Assembly (NCBI GenBank): GCA_963971405.1
Contig: OZ020486.1
Span: 12,547,419-12,611,418, forward strand
Direction of reading: 5' to 3'
From: Psococerastis gibbosa
Lineage: Eukaryota > Arthropoda > Insecta > Psocodea > Psocidae
DNA length: 64,000 nucleotides
The translations under genes and the position numbers were made by a program. The first letter of the stretch is position 1. Every line of letters begins with the position of its first letter. Under the pieces are notes generated by a model that did not search any database, was not told where the DNA came from, and saw only the letters and a list, made by a program, of their open reading frames with translations. Below, one piece after another: positions 46,155-56,455 of this stretch.

Positions 46155-46418
46155 ATACATTGTAGTATTATATGGTATATATATAACACTGACATTAAAT
46201 TAACTTTGGTTGAAGAGGTAACCTCGTTATAACCGAAATTTGTGGTCCAGCGGTTAAGACGATGCCCCGGTTAGGCTTAGATAGTGGGTTCGAATCCCGC
46301 CAAACCCAGTTTTTCCATATCCTTTAATTTCGGTTATAACGAGGAGGTTACCTCTTCAACAAAAGTTAATTTAATGTCAGTGTTATATACATATACCATA
46401 TTAAACTACAATGTATTT
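46155..46418. mobile_element. Palindrome enclosing a tRNA-like sequence
   Basis: The left arm (46155-46240) and right arm (46325-46418) are inverted copies over about 86-94 bp. They share ACATTGTAGT, ATATGGTATAT, AACACTGACATTAAATTAAC, TTGAAGAGGTAACCTC and GTTATAACCGAAATT. The right arm has small insertions (AGGAGG for AGG). Between them lie 84 bases containing the tRNA-like sequence. It resembles a foldback/MITE that gained or was built around a SINE head. Confidence 0.9.
46236..46307 (+). repeat. tRNA-like sequence in the palindrome spacer
   Basis: Contains the A-box region TGGTCCAGCGGTTAAGAC and a near-perfect B box in GTGGGTTCGAATCCCGCC, followed by CAAACCCAG. The T arm is intact. The anticodon stem ATGCC/GGCTT is weakened. 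The first acceptor strand has been replaced by arm sequence (only four of seven pairs). Confidence 0.8.
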
Positions 46419-46564
46419 TACTTTTATTTCCAGTTCTCTACCGACTGGAATATTTCTGACTAATTCCTATAGTTTTTCACGTTCTGACAGGCTCCTTGTA
46501 ATTTAATTTTGGTCGCACATGGTTATAGAGCGACATGGTGCATGTTGAGATTATTGTTCTCTTA

Positions 46565-46849
46565 AGGCGGGGATTCCACCGACCGGCTAGGGCTAAATAC
46601 AAAAACGGTGACGTGGTAGCAGACATTCAAGACTTAGGCGGGGTTTTCACCGACCTCGCATTGCAGAATGCAAATGACATTGACGGAAATTTGAATTTTT
46701 CTTTTTATAGAAATCTATTAAAATGTTTGTACTTAACATATCCCATGAAGCCATTTTTTAATTTTAGTTTGTTTGTTTGTGATTTGCGTGATGTGCTACC
46801 ACGTCACCGTATTTGTTTTTAGCCCTAGCCGGTCGGTGGAAACCCCGCC
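46565..46849. mobile_element. Nested palindromic MITE 'C', deletion derivative
   Basis: TA flanks. The outer arms are AGGCGGGGATTCCACCGACC and GGTCGGTGGAAACCCCGCC. The inner element keeps its left arm and the core CCCATGAAGCCATTTTTTAA plus GTTTGTTTGTTTGTG. It then jumps to GTGCTACCACGTCACCG of the outer right arm, so the inner right arm is deleted. Confidence 0.85.
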
Positions 46850-47461
46850 TAACAGCGCAACCTAGATGATCAATTCCACGTAGTAAAATAATTTAAAAAA
46901 AAATAACAACCGAATTAACTAGGTCTGACCAAAATCTATGTCCCAAATCCTCTTAACAAAAACTGAATTATTGTTAATACTTCGGACAATAAACAGCTCT
47001 TATAAATGTATACTGTATATCGAAGGGCTATAAATTGAGTCCAAGAAATGCACTGGAGAGAATCTCTGAATTACGAGTGCAAATGGAAAGGTATATTCCG
47101 AGTTGAAACTGTTTAAAATAGAAAATTTATCCTATCTCGCAGACGTTTGCTGTTGAAAGATTCAGGGTAAATACCCAATATAAACAGCAATGTTGCTCCC
47201 TGTATACCGTTCTGTAAGCAATCACTATTTCCCAGGTTTCAACTATGGTTCGAAATGTAAGGCGTCATCAAGGGCGGATTTCAGGGAGGGCGGGGGGTCA
47301 GGGGGTCTGAACGTCGGCAAATCGCGACTGCTAAAATCAATCATCCATGTGTACTGGGCTTTAAAATGTAGCTCAAACTTGTTTGAGTTGTTTCTACAAT
47401 ATTTAAATCCTGTAATATCCCAATTCTAGGTGTCGATCGTCGATGGCAAGCGAATGACTTA
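46850..47461. other. No gene seen; G-rich patch at 47283-47310
   Basis: Nothing recognised besides a short G-rich patch. Confidence 0.35.
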
Positions 47462-47923
47462 GGCGGGTATTCCACATACGTACATCGTCAATGAAAATTA
47501 TGAAATTGAAGGACATTTCAATTTTTCATTGTTGGCGGCCATTCCACATGTTTTTTTCAAAAATTGACAATTTTCTATTGAAACGTATGCGCCAAATTTT
47601 TGAAATTTGTTAGCATTTGTTTCTTGAAATTGTATTTGTTTTCTTCGTCACCTTATTATTTAATCCTTATTATAATTTTTATACAGAAATGCGTTCTTTT
47701 TAAAGAAATCAATCAAAATAGTTGTACTTGTCATATCCCATGACGCCATTTTTTAATTTTAGTTTGTTTGTTTGTGATTTTACCAAAGAACTTCTAATAT
47801 TCTAATATTTTACTCTATGATCAATTGACCATTGATCAATTTTAACAATTTCATAGAGTAAAATTGAAATGTCCTTCAATTTCATAATTTTCATTGACGA
47901 TGTACGTATGTGGAATACCAGCC
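47462..47923. mobile_element. Palindromic MITE 'F', same core, different ends
   Basis: Ends GGCGGGTATTCCACATACGT and ACGTATGTGGAATACCAGCC with TA flanks. The arms include CATCGTCAATGAAAATTATG. A second TIR-like start, GGCGGCCATTCCACATG, lies inside at 47535. The core CATATCCCATGACGCCATTT, followed by GTTTGTTTGTTTGTGATTTT, is the same as in copies A-D although the arms are unrelated beyond GGCG...ATTCCAC. Confidence 0.82.
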
Positions 47924-48153
47924 TAACCCATGAGAACTTGAGAATGAGAACAAAACCCTGTACATGCTAAAGGCCACTAATGGCAACGAAGTTAAAATAA
48001 TAAGTCCAAACGCCAGCATATAAATATTTTAAACAGAAATACAATAGGGGTTCGCAAGTAATTTTAGAAACGTTAGGGAACAGGCCATGATTAGGGATAG
48101 AGTAAAACTCATGTAGCAAGAGAATTTTACCTATCATAGCACTATCAAGAATA

Positions 48154-48441
48154 AACCGGCCGCCATACCAAGTTGAATCCAGCGGACCAGAGCAGGTTCA
48201 AATCTGCAGATAACTTGGTCGTGTGCACAGTGCCGGTAGGGAAACATGGTAGGACTTGTCCTGGTCACCTCCGAACTAATCGTGTGACTTCACTGTGTTT
48301 CCCAAGTGGTTCGGAATCCACTATAATCAGGAGGTCCACTGTCCTATGGGCTGGCGTAGGACAGTCAAGTCGGGGTCGCTCTATGGGCCCAAATATGAGG
48401 CCTAAGTCGTTATTAACCCGACGAACACTACTACTACTACT
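48154..48441 (+). mobile_element. 5S-like SINE, full length, 13 bp target duplication
   Basis: The 288 bp element is flanked by perfect ACTATCAAGAATA repeats (48141-48153 and 48442-48454). The head GGCCGCCATACCAAGTTGAA, then TCCAGCGG, resembles the start of 5S rRNA. The next segment GCAGGTTCAAATCTGC looks like a T-arm hairpin. The body includes CAAGTGGTTCGGAATCCAC and GTCGGGGTCGCTCTATGG, and the tail is (CTA)n. Confidence 0.88.
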
Positions 48442-49140
48442 ACTATCAAGAATATTAGACAAGATTGAGGCACGGCAAATAGAGGCTTGTATTTAGTAAA
48501 GTAAAGTAAGTAAATAATATATTTCAAAATTTTTCACGTACAGTTTACATTGTCTTCCCCAGCACTAAGTACTCTAAGAGACTTGTATCGCTTGTAACAT
48601 GCTAGGGTCATCAACATTTACTTACTGTATTACAATCTCAAGATTTCACTTATAAAGTTGCCAAAGACGCGACGACCAGGGGGGGGGGCAGCCCATTCTC
48701 TAGTAAGTAGAGCTGAAGTTTACACAATAGGACCACAGGGCTTGGACTAAGGAGGGGGGTGGGGGAGTTGCTGATGAGGGGCAGCCTGGCGTCAGCAAGT
48801 TTTAATTGTCCAGTGCTGCCAACTTGATGGTCAATAATAAATGAGCCGGGAAGGGGCTCCGTTACAACCAAATTTGGGGGAGCAGCCGGCAATGAGACTC
48901 TCCCCCCTTAACAAATTGAGATGGAAAACCCGGCTAATAACAACCATCTGTAAATGATAGTAAACATAATTAATTGAACAAACGGCCGAAACAACTCAAT
49001 TCCAGCAATAAGTGATGTTTGGGTAAAATTAAAAGGAAAGGTTTTTTTCTCCACTGTGTGGAAAAAGACTGATTATTATGTAAAACTAAAAAGACTAATG
49101 TAAATAGCATTATTCTGACTTGTCTACATGCTACATGAAC
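48442..49140. other. No gene seen; G-rich patches at 48678-48690 and 48749-48770
   Basis: An 80-codon minus frame at 48650-48892 covers the G-rich patches and looks like low complexity. Confidence 0.35.
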
Positions 49141-49519
49141 AAGCAATAAATCATAGTCTTTTGCAGGCAACTTGCAATACGGGAATCTATTGTTAGAACA
49201 GCTATTGAAACGCCTAATTTGTTCTGTTATTATTATTTATTTTATAAATTTTTATATATATTCTTTTATTGTTATTATTATTAAAAGCAATAAATCATGG
49301 CCTTTTGCAGGCATTTTGCAATATACAAGAATCTATTGTTGGACCAGCTATTGAAACGCCTAATTTGTTCTGTTATTATTTATTTTTTAAATTTTTATAT
49401 ATTATTTTATTGTTATTATTATTAAAAGCAATAAATCATGGCCTTTTGCAGGCATTTTACAATATACAAGAATCTATTGTTGGACCAGCTATTGAAACGC
49501 CTAATTTGTTCTGTTATTA
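49141..49519 (+). repeat. ~143 bp tandem repeat, about 2.6 units
   Basis: AAGCAATAAATCAT recurs at 49141, 49285 and 49426 (periods 144 and 141). Each unit contains CTATTGAAACGCCTAATTTG and GTTATTATTATTAAAAGC. Units 2 and 3 are almost identical, unit 1 is more diverged, and the last unit is partial. Confidence 0.95.
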
Positions 49520-49683
49520 ATGCATGACTATTAAATAAATGGAATAAACAAAGCGATTCAATTCCAACAGTATATCATGCAAGTATTGTTTTTTACATGT
49601 CTGCGATCGTCAGTTATCATCATAAACAACCAAAAATCGGTACATGATTTCCTGATTATCTAATTACACAGGTAATAATAATG

Positions 49684-49914
49684 TTCTGAAGGACTTTTTA
49701 TGAACTTAGGCCTACTTAAAGTGGCCCATGGATATCGGAAATTTATACTGTTTCAGCATGTATTTTGGGCCATTGGCAAACTGGTATACGTTCTTGTGGT
49801 TAACCTACACCGGCTACAAGCTATAATGGACAATCAGAGACAAGCTTACCATTGCGGCAATGTTACAGGGGAAAACATGACTTAAGCAGGTACAGATACG
49901 AGTCAAGGAGAGAC
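49684..49914 (+). repeat. Repeat 'I', full copy
   Basis: CTGAAGGACTTTTTATGAAC to GGTACAGATACGAGTC, with GGCCATTGGCAAACTGGTAT and AACCTACACCGGCTACAAGC. It abuts a LINE fragment. Confidence 0.78.
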
Positions 49915-49916
49915 CA

Positions 49917-50090
49917 ACGAAGAAGTGCTCTATAGAATAAACGAAAAAGGGCTATTATGGCCACCATTTCAACAAGAAGAGGCATATGGTTGGGGCATAT
50001 TCTGAGACACGAAGGGCTCCTCAAGAACATAATTGAGGGTATGGTTGAAGGCACCAACTCAAGAGGACGGCAGAGGAAGGAGTACCTAGA
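49917..50090 (+). pseudogene. LINE fragment: C-terminal part of a reverse-transcriptase polyprotein
   Basis: With one frameshift in the AAAAAGGG run near 49951, the plus strand reads GETNEEVLYRINEK, then MATISTRRGI, WLGHILRHEGLLKNIIEGM and GTNSRGRQRKEYLE. The pattern GH-LRH--LL--I-EG--EG---RGR-R is the well-known segment downstream of the RT domain in several insect LINE families. It is cut off at 50090 where the SINE tail begins. Confidence 0.8.
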
Positions 50091-50310
50091 AATAAATAAA
50101 TAAATAAGGAGTTTTATTGTTTCTATCACTAAGCCTACCTAGCGGAGTTAGGGCTATAAAGCCCTCTCTTACACTCAACTAGGAAGGCCCGGGACCGCCT
50201 GCTTTACATGCCCTCCGAAGCATGGCCAGAAAATGTAGCCAGTGTGGGACTCGAACCAACAACCTTTCGGGTGAAAGCCAGAGTCCGTACCATTACGCTA
50301 CATGTCCTGA
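50090..50310 (-). mobile_element. tRNA-Glu-like SINE, full length
   Basis: On the minus strand: TCAGGACATGTAGCGTAATG, CTCTGGCTTTCACCCGAAAG, then the B box GGTTCGAGTCCCAC, the body CATGCTTCGGAGGGCATGTA, AAGCAGGCGGTCCCGG and GCCCTAACTCCGCTAGG, and a (TTTA)n tail at 50090-50107. It is the best-preserved head of the family. Confidence 0.9.
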
Positions 50311-50458
50311 CAGGTTCTGTGCAAAAAAATTATTTATTGAAGAAATTATGGCAAATACACGCTGCAATACATTACGTGTCATTTTTACTACTGTTACAAT
50401 GTATTGGTCTGTTCGTTCCAGCAATTGAGTTTGAAGGGGTTTTTATTATATATTGAGA

Positions 50459-50588
50459 AGGACCCCCCCCCCCCCAGGGATCCAAACTGTGGCCATAGGG
50501 AAGTTATTTATTACAAAATTACGCTTACACACTATGTCTATCTACCAATTTATAAATTGGAAAGCATGTTCGAGTTAACTCGGTTCTT
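50459..50588 (-). repeat. Element 'H' fragment with its C run
   Basis: Includes the C run (50462-50475), AAATTGGAAAGCATGTTCGA and GTTAACTCGGTTCTT, i.e. the poly-G end of element H in the same orientation as the copy at 23126. Confidence 0.75.
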
Positions 50589-51956
50589 TTGGTTAACAAT
50601 ACGTGTAATCGCGAGATCGAAAACAGACTATCATAAAGTTTTCCTCGTACAATACTAACATATAATTAGGAAAGCAGTAATTAATATTTTTCTATTAATA
50701 TAACTTATCATTGTAGAATTATTTACCAATTTTAATGCCGTGTGGTCTTAATTTACAATCACTAATTTTATTTCTTGTGAGAGTTTCCTTCGTGACTTCG
50801 TGAACCTTAGGGAACATCTTATTCTTAGGGGAGAATAAGAAAACAATTATCCACAGTAAAATTTTAATTTTTAGGGGAGAGGAAGAAGTAATTTTACTAT
50901 TAAGATGCATATTTTATATTAAAATTGTTGGGACGCAGCAAAGGTGAGCTGGATCGCAAGTAACGAACCTTTGAGGTTTTCCAATAAGGTATTCATGAGG
51001 CCCAGGTCACAATGCGACCCCAATAATATGAATTCCACAGATATTGGGTTTATTATATCATCGTCAGCAGATGATGAAATTGCTTTACAAACACGATTCA
51101 ATTTTATTTGGATTTGCCATCCATTTTTTTTGTCGAGTAAATATTGAGCTTGTTTGTGGTTTTGGGTTGTGGGCTTATTAGCAGAGTTGGCGACTTATTT
51201 TGGCTTAGATTAAGCTCGGCTTCTTCAAGGTCAGGCCACAGAAATTTAGAAAAAACAAAAACCCTGCAACACTATTTCGGAAAACTAGAGATAGGGCGCG
51301 CTATTTGAAATACTAGTATTTTATATTGTTATATCAAATTCACAATGCCTATTATTTAATCGTTCATTGAATTAGTTACTAAATATGTTAACTTTGATAT
51401 TTACCATCAGAATGAACAGATTTGGAAACAAAAATGCCTTTTTTTTATTTTACTTTGAAAAAAAAGAGGAAAAATCAGGGAAAGCACAAATGCGCAAAAG
51501 GGCCTGCAGCTGAGTCATTGAAATCCATCATGGCAAAATATGTAAATATACAAAAAAATTTAAAATCAAAAAATCTTACGTTTTTGGTATTTTTGAATTT
51601 GCAATACTATGCGAAGGTAGAAGACATTTCATATTGTATTTTCAATTAGCGGGAAGTATTAATTCAGCAGTTGCAAAAAACTGGGTTTTGACAGTAGGGC
51701 AATATTTAATTCAATTTAAACAAGAAGAAAGCATTTGGATTGATTTTAGAAATTCAACCATATTAGAGTGTATTAATCTTGCTTTTGACGGTGTAGGCAG
51801 CAAATTGTTCACAGTGGACTTTCTATAACGCCCTACGTTTCACCTTATGAGATTTCTTGAGCCTTTTTTAAGCATTGACAAATCATAATGGGATGGTACA
51901 ATAGCTAAAAGGCACCCCGATAAGGCTAAGTATTGACTTGTATCCGCGTTTGCTTT
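50589..51956. other. No gene seen
   Basis: AT-rich. TTTCCTCGTACAATACTAAC and TAATTAGGAAAGCA near 50639-50677 may be a decayed other end of element H. Frames at 51422-51649 and 51634-51828 are lysine/asparagine-rich and probably chance. Confidence 0.35.
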
Positions 51957-52133
51957 GGCGGCTGTTCCACTTGTCAATATTCCGTCATTTATGCTTCAAT
52001 AAGAAGTCTCTACCATATTATAACTTAATTTGTAATAGATAAGTAAGTATCTACATAATAGTCTCCTTGAAACAAAAATCTCATCAATTATTGATGCACA
52101 AATGACGGAATATTGATGAGTGGAATAGCCGCC
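51957..52133. mobile_element. MITE 'G' with GGCGGCTGTTCCACT ends (177 bp)
   Basis: GGCGGCTGTTCCACTTGTCA and ATATTCCGTCATTTATGC pair with GCACAAATGACGGAATATTG, ATGAGTGGAATAGCCGCC. The arms are about 45 bp. Its termini (GGCG...TTCCAC) resemble those of family A-F, but the rest differs. TTT lies on both sides. Confidence 0.82.
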
Positions 52134-52150
52134 TTTGACCAGATACATTG

Positions 52151-52308
52151 TGTCAATGTTAAGCTAGTCTCAGCTTGTCCATTGGCACTTGTAGCAAGAT
52201 GGGTGGGCATTGAGAACGTTAACCAGTTAACCAGGGGCCAAAATTCATACGGAAACCATACCATTAATCGTCCGAAAAATCAATGAGTCATTGAAAGAGG
52301 TAATGGGC
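52151..52308 (-). repeat. Repeat 'I', decayed copy
   Basis: TGTCAATGTTAAGCTAGTCT, CAGCTTGTCCATTG and AATTCATACGGAAACCATAC align with the 9662 and 60571 copies. Confidence 0.65.
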
Positions 52309-53367
52309 GAATAAACTAAAATAATATGTAAAAAAAAAAAAAACATAAAAATTAGTAATAAAATTGGAGCATAAGATAGGGTTTTATGGCAAACGGTGTA
52401 TTAAGACTATTAAGACGCCCTCCTCCTCCCGCTCCCAGTCCTATATAAACCAAGGTTTCCTCTCCCTAGTCACATTTGCATCTTCTCCTCGAGTTGAGCA
52501 AGTCTCAAATCGCAGATAAGGTGTAACTGTGCTAGTGGGTTTCCCTCTGTAGATGGCAGTTCTTGTCGAAAGCGCTCAGGGTTTTATACTAACACAAGTG
52601 GGATTCTTAGACAAAGTTAATTTCTTAACGATTATTTGGGTTTTACTAATTCGGGTTTAATAACAAGTATTTCTAGAACTCTAAGTTTTTGTTATTTTTT
52701 GTTTATTAAAATGAAATACCACGAAGTCACGAGTAATCTAATTATTTAAGCTCAATTTAAAATAGCAAAATCCATGAAAACTCTAGAAGACACCTTTTGT
52801 TTCATGTTCCATGATAGCCTTTGGGATTCCGAAAATTATTGGTAAAAATAAGAAAATATCTGTAATATGGTAAGGGCATTGGTGTAGAGTGCAGTTGAGC
52901 GTTCCATTCGGATGGTTGAGCATATAGCTTTCAGATGTGAACCCTCTAGAAATTCTTGGGATTCTATCAAAGGAAAAAGGTCAGGGGGTGAAGAAAGAAC
53001 CTAAAGCTCATAGAATGCTGTAAAATCAAAATGGAAAGGGCAGTGTGAAGACTCTTCACACCTTCTCTCCAATTGAATAAAAATACAAGGCGAAAATGGT
53101 ACATACTTCTGAGTACGTGAATATTTGTGAATTTATGTAGACTACGTTATTTCGATTACGTACCATACTTGAAATATTGATGATGAATGAAAAAATATTT
53201 TGAATATTGTACCTATATGAACTATTGTACGATACCTTATCAATAATGACTGTTCTGATACTCCTGCGAAGTTTTGTGTGTTCTCATACTGTGATAGGCC
53301 TATAATGTCCTTTTTGGCTTACCTGAAAAAAAAATAGTTTAATTTTTTTTTATTTTTATATTTTATA
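52309..53367. other. No gene seen
   Basis: AT-rich, nothing recognised. Confidence 0.35.
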
Positions 53368-53532
53368 TAAAAAGATAAATCGCATACAAACAATCTAATG
53401 AATGTATCCGACTGACCTTTTCAGTCGCCTCTGTAGGTTATTACCCGTGATGAGTACGACACGTCTCCGATTGCATGGCGTGTAACGACTCGCACAAGTG
53501 CAAGCACGTTACCACCTGGCCATCGAAGTCGA
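53368..53532 (-). repeat. Repeat 'O', copy 6 (full)
   Basis: AAGATAAATCGCATACAAAC, TCAGTCGCCTCTGTAGGTTA, CGACACGTCTCCGATTGCAT, GACTCGCACAAGTGCAAGCA and the head CACCTGGCCATCGAAGTCG on the plus strand. Confidence 0.8.
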
Positions 53533-55010
53533 TTAGTGAATCATTTCCGAGAGATTGACAATGCTTTCGCATGGGGTAAAACGTAGCAGTAGCCAAATAT
53601 AAAATGTGTCGGAATCGACAATCCAACACATTTCCGATGATGATCGGAGTGGCACCACGTCAGCTTACAACATTACTGCATTTCATAAAAAATTACATAA
53701 AGAATTACAATAAAAGTTTACCATATCTCATAAAACTGACAACAACCCCACCAAAAGAAAACATTGGAAAACCCTTCAATCTCTCTAAAAAGATTATTTG
53801 AACCCCGTATGAAAACTCCGCACCGCCTCTCCCCCGGCTGGCTCGTACCTACTCAATCTTTCCGGGCACAAGGGTTGTATATTGCCCCGAATAGAATGGA
53901 AGCGAGCGCTTGTTCCGCATCTGTTGACGCTGACGGGGGGAGACTTAGCCCATTTTTCCTCCTTGAACTAATATCCCCCTTTTAAGACGTAATGAGAGGA
54001 ATTCATTCCCAGGGTGGCTTGCCCCGAATACGAAATAACCAAACCGGCATAATGGGGCACTTACTAGTCGCACCTCGCCCCGGGAACTTAAGCACTTGTA
54101 CAAGTTTGCCATATTAACCAGAGTATACGTTCAATTAGGGACTGCGCAGGGACCCAATAGGCGTGTTAATTTTGCAATAAAATGTAGGGATTATGATAGG
54201 GTGTGACCCAAGTTCACAGGGGATGGTAGTGGAGACTTTATGGTTTTGAAATTGGGGCTGTCAAAATTAATCAAAACTTTCATAATAAATTGGAATGCAC
54301 TATATAGTAAATCTTGAAACTTGAGTTCTAAATAGTTAGGAACTACTAGTAGAAGATAATGTAGACTATGCTCAGTTATAAATATAATTAAAATTAAATC
54401 CCATGTATGTATTTTTAAGAGCAATCTTTCAAAATTGTTGGAAAGCAACGCGATTAATTAATTTCTCTCTATATTGCCGATTCTACCTAAGTTAGTAGAA
54501 TGTCAGTTTTATGTCAATCATATAATACTGCAATGTATAGATATATTGACTAAATCGCTATTTGAAGATCTCTTGACAGATGTAAACAGTGATAATACTT
54601 AATAGATTTTATGCATAATCTTTTAAGGTCATCTAAAAGAAATAAATAAACTATGATAATACTTGATACATGTATCATCATGTATACATGTATTAATTTA
54701 AAATTACCGAATTTTATGTATTATTAATGACAGGTCAATCGACAAAATATATTGTGTGTTAGCTTGAATATTTTAGGAGGTGGACAAAGAGTATTTTCGT
54801 CATTGTAAGAGCTCTGGAATGAGAAAATCATTTATTAGCTCTCCCGCCATGTTGTTTTGAACAAATTTGGAAAGAGTTTTATAATAGATTTATTTTTGTC
54901 AAACTTATTTCATTAATTTGAGTATCATTGTAATTTGGGGCTACTCTAGCTATGAAACATCAACTCTTGCTATCCTAATATATAGTAATAATATATATAT
55001 ACCTAATATG
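53533..55010. other. No gene seen
   Basis: CCGGCATAATGGGGCAC at 54043-54059 resembles one end of foldback S, without a partner. The remainder is AT-rich. Confidence 0.35.
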
Positions 55011-55019
55011 TATCATATA

Positions 55020-55169
55020 ATAGTGTGTCAAGTGGTTCGGAATCCACTATAATCAGGAGGTCCACTGCCCTATGGGCTGGCGTAGGACAGTCAAGTCGGG
55101 GTCGCTCTATGGACCCAAATTTGAGGCCTAAGTCGTTATTAACCCAACGAACACTACTACTACTACTAC
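55020..55169 (+). mobile_element. 5S-like SINE, 5' truncated, 9 bp target duplication
   Basis: Contains only the 3' half: CAAGTGGTTCGGAATCCACT, CAGGAGGTCCACTGCCCTAT, GTCGGGGTCGCTCTATGG and the (CTA)n tail. TATCATATA occurs at 55011-55019 and 55170-55178. A 5'-truncated copy with direct repeats is what target-primed reverse transcription produces (established knowledge). Confidence 0.85.
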
Positions 55170-55212
55170 TATCATATATTAGCCTTCTCTCTTAAATTGC
55201 TCCCCAGAAGAA

Positions 55213-55904
55213 AAGAACCGGTCCGAGTTTACTCGAACATGCTTTCCAATTTATCGATTAGTAAAGAGAGAAAATGATTATTTTCATGGTAAATAATTTT
55301 CCTAAGGTTACATTTCGGATATCACGGGGGGGGGGGGGGTCGTCCACCACCTGAAGGTGACTTAAATTCTAGAAAGGTCAGGCCTACACATTACCACACA
55401 GCAATAATGGCAGGTCACGCAATGCATTTGAGCGTGAATTTGCTTTCATGTTTTCAAAAAAAAAAATTTTTTTGCACAAAACCCAATAGTTTTTTGGAAA
55501 CCAAACTATCTGGTTTCATTACTCAATTTAACACCTAAAACATGCTTGAAGTTAGAAATCATCGATAGAAAGGTTTCGCAGAAAAATTATTTTTTAGTCA
55601 TTTTTCATTAAAATTTAGTCATTTTTATTTTTTTACCCCCAGAAGCAAACTATCAAGGGGCAAGCGACCCCCCGCATTTTATCAACATTAACAACAACTA
55701 CAATATATGGAATTTAAAAGAAATCGTTGGAGCCGTTTTTGAGAAATAATTTTTTTAGACGTTTTTTTGAAGTTTTTTGAAAATAAAAACCCCCCAAATT
55801 GAGTTAGCCCCAAATAAAAAAAATCGTCCCGAGGTATGATTTTTGTGAACCTACATGCCAAATTTCATCAAAATCGACCGAGTAGTTTGCCCGGAAATCG
55901 ACGC

Positions 55905-55939
<35 letters not shown>

Positions 55940-56063
55940 TTTCGTAAAAACCACTTTTTTGGGTTCCTGGGACCTCAAAACGTGTAAATCCGTTGAAATC
56001 TCGGAATCGAAAATTTCGACCGTCACAAAGCTTTCCTTATACTACGTATAAATTGGAAAGCAA
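55213..56063 (+). mobile_element. Poly-G element 'H', full copy 3
   Basis: Same ends and order as copy 1: AAGAACCGGTCCGAGTTTAC, GATATCAC before the G run (about 55326-55339), TCGCAGAAAAATTATTTTTT, AAATCGACCGAGTAGTTTGC, a clean (ACAG)n of about eight units at 55907-55938, and AAATTGGAAAGC. The short frame over the ACAG repeat is not a gene. Confidence 0.88.
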
Positions 56064-56219
56064 AAATATTATCTTTGTATTACTTTTTTTAGAAAGCATT
56101 TGGTATGAGCGTAATATCATGCTTCAGTCAAACCTAGAGTGCAATTTATATATTCGCACGGTACGGTACCATAATGTTTCGGGGGTTGATAAATACAATG
56201 ATACCGTAATAATAATAGT

Positions 56220-56436
56220 GTCCTGAAGGACTTTTTATTAACCTAGGTCTACTTACAGTGGCCCATTAGTACTTTGCCTAAATGCCAATGACCCCATGGA
56301 TTTTGGACATGATTTATATTGTTTCCGTATTCATTTAAGACCATTGGCAAACTGGTATATACGTTCTCGATGTCAACCTACACCGGTTACAAACGGTAAT
56401 GGACAAGCTGAGAGTAACAGACGAAAGTATGACTTA
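56220..56436 (+). repeat. Repeat 'I', copy next to the LINE
   Basis: TCCTGAAGGACTTTTTATTA to GACAAGCTGAGA, then a shortened end ACGAAAGTATGACTTA. The last ~30 bases of the family are missing just where the LINE begins. Confidence 0.72.
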
Positions 56437-56455
56437 ATATTGACCTATTGACCTA

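Noticed and set aside
48173..48496. 107-codon plus frame
   Set aside because: Translation of the 5S-like SINE, including its (CTA)n tail as a leucine run.
55836..56051. Frame with a TDRQ repeat
   Set aside because: Product of the ACAG microsatellite inside element H, not a protein.
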